From Acidimicrobiia bacterium (GTDB taxonomy: Bacteria > Actinomycetota > Acidimicrobiia > Acidimicrobiales > Bin134), in contig JAJEGM010000015.1 of assembly GCA_022819825.1 (NCBI GenBank), positions 1 through 64,000 on the forward strand: a stretch of DNA of 64,000 nt, in the 5' to 3' direction. Shown here in pieces: positions 60,662 to 64,000 of this stretch. The position numbers and the translations under genes were made by a program. Under the pieces are notes generated by a model. It saw only the letters and a program-made list of their open reading frames with translations. It was not told the origin of the DNA and ran no database searches. Every line of letters begins with the position of its first letter. Position 1 is the stretch's first letter.

Positions 60662-62788
60662 GTGCTGAACGCGAACATCGCCGCCGCCGAAACCGCGGGC
60701 AAGGCCGTCGCCGCCTCCGGTTGGTTCTTGGAGAACGCCTGGCTGATCTGGCTGTTCCCCGCGGTTTCGTTCCTGCTGATTCTCCTGTTCGGCAAGCGCT
60801 TTCCCCGAGGGGGCTCTGAGATCGGCATCGCCGCCGTGGGCGCCTCCTTCGTCTTCAGCCTGCTCACCGCCATCCAGTGGATCAGCGAGGTGGAGGGCGG
60901 CGCGGGTGGCGCGCTCACCCAGTCGATCACCTGGCTCACCAACGATGGCCAAGCCATCGGCGCGGGCATCATGATCGACGGCCTGGCCGTGATGATGATC
61001 TTCGTGGTCACCGTGGTGTCGCTGCTGGTGCACATCTACTCCACCGACTACGTGGCCGGCGACCGCCGCTACACCCATTTCTTCGCCTTCCTGAGCCTGT
61101 TCACCGCGTCGATGCTCTTCTTCGTCACCGCCTCCACCACCCTCCAGATGTTGGTGGGCTGGGAGCTGGTCGGGGTGTGCTCGTTCGTTCTGATCGGCCA
61201 TTGGTGGGAGGAGAAGGACAACTCCGACGCAGCCCTCAAGGCCTTCTTCACCAACCGGGTGGGCGACATGGGCCTCATCATCGGGGTGTCGATTCTGTTC
61301 TTCGGCGCGGGCACCTTCAGCGTGATCGGAGTGAACGAGGCCGCCATCACCGGCAGCATGAGCCACACGGTCACGCTGGCCGCTGCTCTCTGCCTCACCG
61401 CCGCGGTCATCTCCAAGTCGGGGCAGTTCTTCCTCCACACCTGGCTGCCCGACGCCATGGCCGGGCCCACCCCGGTGTCGGCCCTCATCCACGCCGCCAC
61501 CATGGTGGTGGCCGGCATCTTCATGGTGGCCCGGCTCTACGGGGTGTTTTTCGAGGGCTTCTCCATCGGCGGTTCCAGCATCAACACGCTGGCCCTCATC
61601 GGCGGCTTGACCACCTTGGTGGGCGCCACCCTGGCCTTCGTTCAAAACGACATCAAGCGAGTGCTGGCCTATTCCACCGTCTCCCAGCTGGGTTACATGG
61701 TGCTGGCCCTGGGCGTGGGGGCATGGACCGCGGCCCTGTTCCACCTGTTCACCCACGCCTTCTTCAAGGCCTGCCTGTTCTTGGGCTCGGGCTCGGTCAG
61801 CCACGCCGTGCACTCCTTCGACATGAAGAAGGACATGGGCGGCCTGCGCAAGGCCATGCCCCACACCTACCGCACGTTCATGATCGGCACGGTGGCGCTG
61901 GCCGGGTTGCCCATCATGTCGGGATTCTGGTCGAAGGATGAGATTCTGGTGGGCACCGGCGGCTGGGGCCTGTTCGGCGGCACCGGGGGCAACGGGGCCT
62001 ACACCGTGATGCTGGCCATGGGCATGGTCACCGCGGCGCTCACCGGCGCCTACATGACCCGGGTGGTGTACCTGACCTTCTTCGGCGAGTTCCGGGGCCA
62101 CGGCACCCCCCATGAGTCCGGCCCCCGGATCACGGTGCCGCTGTGGATCTTGGGCGGGTTGGCCATCGTGGCCGGGTTCATAAACTTCCCGGCCGGCTTC
62201 CAGCTCGTGCCGGCGTCATGGGAGGAGAAGTTCCTCCATTGGGTGGAGCCCGTGGGGGTGAGCTACTTCCCGACCATCAAGCACGCCACTCCCTCCTGGA
62301 CGCTGGCCATCGTGTCGGTGATCGTGGCCCTGATCGGTATCGGTGCCGCCTACTACTACTATTTCGTCCGGGTTCGGGCGGTGAGCCCGGTCGCCACCGA
62401 ACTGCCCGACGGACCCACTTCGAGATCGGCCGTGGCCCGTCTCGGCCATCGGATCCTGGTCAACAAGTACTACCTCGACTGGCTGTACACCACCGTGATC
62501 GTCGGCTTCGTCAAAGGGCCTTTGGCCAAGGCGGCGTACTGGACCAACCAGAACGTGATCGACCGGGTGGTCAACGAGGCCGGCACCCGCTCGGTGCAGG
62601 CCGGAAACATCGTCTACCACAAGGTGGACCAGCTGGTGGTGGACGGCATCGTCAACGCCACCGGCAAGATCTCCGACAGCTCGGGGGAGGAGCTGCGCCG
62701 CATACAGACCGGCAAGGTTCAGCAGTACGCCGCCATCATGTTCGCCGCCGCCACCATCCTGGCCGGCATCTTCATCATCGTCATCTAG
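60662..62788 (+). CDS. nuoL: NADH-quinone oxidoreductase subunit L
   Basis: 708 residues, antiporter-like subunit: WELVGVCSFVLIGHW, FFTNRVGDMGLIIG, LHTWLPDAMAGPTPVSALIHAATMVVAGIFMVARLY and a long C-terminal amphipathic helix. It pumps protons at the tip of the membrane arm. GTG start with AAGGGG upstream. Confidence 0.97.
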   Translation: MLNANIAAAETAGKAVAASGWFLENAWLIWLFPAVSFLLILLFGKRFPRGGSEIGIAAVGASFVFSLLTAIQWISEVEGGAGGALTQSITWLTNDGQAIGAGIMIDGLAVMMIFVVTVVSLLVHIYSTDYVAGDRRYTHFFAFLSLFTASMLFFVTASTTLQMLVGWELVGVCSFVLIGHWWEEKDNSDAALKAFFTNRVGDMGLIIGVSILFFGAGTFSVIGVNEAAITGSMSHTVTLAAALCLTAAVISKSGQFFLHTWLPDAMAGPTPVSALIHAATMVVAGIFMVARLYGVFFEGFSIGGSSINTLALIGGLTTLVGATLAFVQNDIKRVLAYSTVSQLGYMVLALGVGAWTAALFHLFTHAFFKACLFLGSGSVSHAVHSFDMKKDMGGLRKAMPHTYRTFMIGTVALAGLPIMSGFWSKDEILVGTGGWGLFGGTGGNGAYTVMLAMGMVTAALTGAYMTRVVYLTFFGEFRGHGTPHESGPRITVPLWILGGLAIVAGFINFPAGFQLVPASWEEKFLHWVEPVGVSYFPTIKHATPSWTLAIVSVIVALIGIGAAYYYYFVRVRAVSPVATELPDGPTSRSAVARLGHRILVNKYYLDWLYTTVIVGFVKGPLAKAAYWTNQNVIDRVVNEAGTRSVQAGNIVYHKVDQLVVDGIVNATGKISDSSGEELRRIQTGKVQQYAAIMFAAATILAGIFIIVI

Positions 62789-62872
62789 GGAGCACACATA
62801 CACATGGGTGAAATATCGATTCCACCGACTTCAAAGCGGTGGCTGAGAGGGAGCACACGTAAACATGGGTGA
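62789..62872 (+). repeat. Duplicated start region and 22-codon leader before nuoM
   Basis: Two 23-base copies (62789-62811 and 62850-62872), 21 bases alike, each hold GGAGCACAC, the spacer and ATGGGTGA. The first ATG (62804) opens a 22-codon frame, MGEISIPPTSKRWLRGSTRK ending HG-stop, whose TGA (62870-62872) overlaps the real nuoM start. A hairpin CCACCG-N9-CGGTGG (62822-62842) lies between the copies. Confidence 0.75.
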
Positions 62873-64000
62873 GTTTCTCAACGACTGGGGGCTCAGTATC
62901 CCGACGTTCCTGCCGATCATCGGCGCGGCCGTCATGCTGCTCATTCCCAAGGACCGAGAGCAGCTCCACAAGCTGATCGCCTTGGCCACCACCGTGGTGG
63001 TGGCCGTCTTCGGCTTGCTGCTGTTGATCCAATTCATCGACAACGACAACTACGGCGCCCTCAACTTCGTGGTGGACAAGGGCTGGATCGACGTCATCGA
63101 CTCCCGCTACATCATGGGCATCGACGGCATCTCCCTGCCGCTGATGCTGCTCACCATGCTGATCGTGCCCCTGTGCGTGATCTACTCCTGGAACCACTTC
63201 CCCGAGCCGCACAACCCCAAAGCGTTCCTGATGCTGCTGCTCATCCTGGAGACCGGGATGATCGGCACCTTCGCGGCCCAAGACCTGATCCTGTTCTTCG
63301 TGTTCTTCGAGGTCGTGCTTTTGCCCATGTACTTCATGATCGGGGTGTGGGGCGGCGAGAACCGGCGCTACGCCGCCATCAAGTTCTTCCTCTTCACCCT
63401 GTTCGGCTCGGCGCTGATGCTGGTGAGCTTCTTGGCCCTGTACTTCTTGGCCGACTCCAGCACCTTCGACATGCGGCTGCTGCCCGAGGCGGCCGCCGGC
63501 ATCGCCAAGTCGTCACAGGTGTGGGTGTTCGGCGGCATGTTCCTGGGATTCGGCATCAAGGTGCCCATGTTCCCGTTCCACACCTGGCTGCCCGACGCCC
63601 ACACCGAAGCCCCCACGGTGGGCTCGGTGATTCTGGCCGCGGTGTTGCTGAAGTTGGGCACCTACGGCTTCGTTCGCATCGCCATTCCCATCTTGCCCGA
63701 GGCGGCCGCCGAGTGGGCCCCGTTCATCGGGCTGCTGGCGGTGATCGGGATCATCTACGGCGCCTTGGGCTGTTTGGCCCAACGCGACCTGAAACGGCTG
63801 GTGGCGTTCTCCTCGGTGGCCCACATGGGCTTCGTGATGCTGGGCATCGCCACCCTCACCGACTTCGGCATCAACGCCGCGGTGTTCGGCATGGTGGCCC
63901 ACGGCCTCATCACCGGGATGCTGTTCTTCTTGGCCGGATCGGTCAAGGAGCGCTACCACACCCTGGACATGTCCCGGCTGGGCGGGCTGCTGGTGCAGGC
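62865..64000 (+). CDS. nuoM: NADH-quinone oxidoreductase subunit M (partial)
   Basis: The gene runs off the end of the window: 378 complete codons seen. GEFLNDWGLSIPTFLPIIGA, YIMGIDGISLPLMLLT, FFEVVLLPMYFMIGVWGGENRRYAAIKFFLFTLFGSALML and FHTWLPDAHTEAPTVGSVILAAVLLKLGTYGF are the usual antiporter-type landmarks. Preceded by GGAG and a copy of the start region further up. Confidence 0.96.
   Translation, partial: MGEFLNDWGLSIPTFLPIIGAAVMLLIPKDREQLHKLIALATTVVVAVFGLLLLIQFIDNDNYGALNFVVDKGWIDVIDSRYIMGIDGISLPLMLLTMLIVPLCVIYSWNHFPEPHNPKAFLMLLLILETGMIGTFAAQDLILFFVFFEVVLLPMYFMIGVWGGENRRYAAIKFFLFTLFGSALMLVSFLALYFLADSSTFDMRLLPEAAAGIAKSSQVWVFGGMFLGFGIKVPMFPFHTWLPDAHTEAPTVGSVILAAVLLKLGTYGFVRIAIPILPEAAAEWAPFIGLLAVIGIIYGALGCLAQRDLKRLVAFSSVAHMGFVMLGIATLTDFGINAAVFGMVAHGLITGMLFFLAGSVKERYHTLDMSRLGGLLVQ

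Noticed and set aside
60548-62113. 521-codon minus-strand frame over nuoL
   Set aside because: His/Gly/Glu-rich antisense shadow of a clear complex I subunit.
1-64000. tRNA, rRNA, riboswitch or CRISPR array
   Set aside because: No cloverleaf, rRNA-like stretch, regular direct repeats with spacers or known riboswitch core was recognised by eye in any gap; gaps are mostly under 100 bases.

Overview
The window looks like chromosomal DNA of a high-GC actinobacterium, most likely an uncultured member of the Acidimicrobiia. The reasons are: a menaquinone pathway made by MenF/D/H/C, several luciferase-like (F420/flavin) oxidoreductases, a PadR regulator next to inositol-3-phosphate synthase, a CCA-adding enzyme close to a DUF6049-like secreted protein (an arrangement also seen in mycobacteria), and a HAIR-like operator before clpB. 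The class assignment is inference; no rRNA or tRNA gene was seen.

Region 1-5700 is a mobile or defence-like island. It opens with the end of an ISL3-type transposase and a low-GC gene that may have lost its 5' end. A second insertion sequence (IS5-type, with a stop codon and a frameshift in its transposase) sits inside a minus-strand operon of small and uncharacterised genes. That operon encodes a 46-aa basic protein, a 66-aa protein, a papain-like Cys/His/Asp protein, a 270-aa protein with an R-x4-H motif, and a 63-aa protein. It is divergent from an XRE repressor across a compact promoter with repeated AGTGTACG boxes. This is the best candidate here for an undescribed system.

Region 5.7-14 kb holds an MFS exporter, a small lipoprotein and a tightly overlapping operon (acyl-CoA ligase-like gene, MerR-like gene, menF, menD, menH, menC) for the early steps of menaquinone synthesis. 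Region 14-28 kb and 38-48 kb are rich in catabolic genes: LLM oxidoreductases, acyl-CoA ligases and dehydrogenases, metal-dependent amidohydrolases, a BKACE-type enzyme, a thiolase-like protein and SnoaL-like proteins. Between them lie a formylglycine-generating enzyme, a DUF445 membrane protein, a K+ channel, a Fic protein with a striking double operator, a GDPD-like lipoprotein, a cell-wall amidase, ClpB, a second MFS exporter and a VapBC pair. Region 47.7-55.5 kb has padR, ino1, cca, a histone-deacetylase-like gene, a DUF6049-like gene and degV. From 55.5 kb to the end runs a complex I operon, nuoABCDHIJKLM, without nuoE, nuoF or nuoG.

Two patterns run through the whole window. First, about 25 genes have a TANNNT box ending 6-8 nt before an ATG or GTG, which predicts widespread leaderless transcription and decides several start codons. 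Second, at four very short divergent intergenic gaps (22-26 bp) the two -10 boxes share a central TA, giving a minimal bidirectional leaderless promoter.
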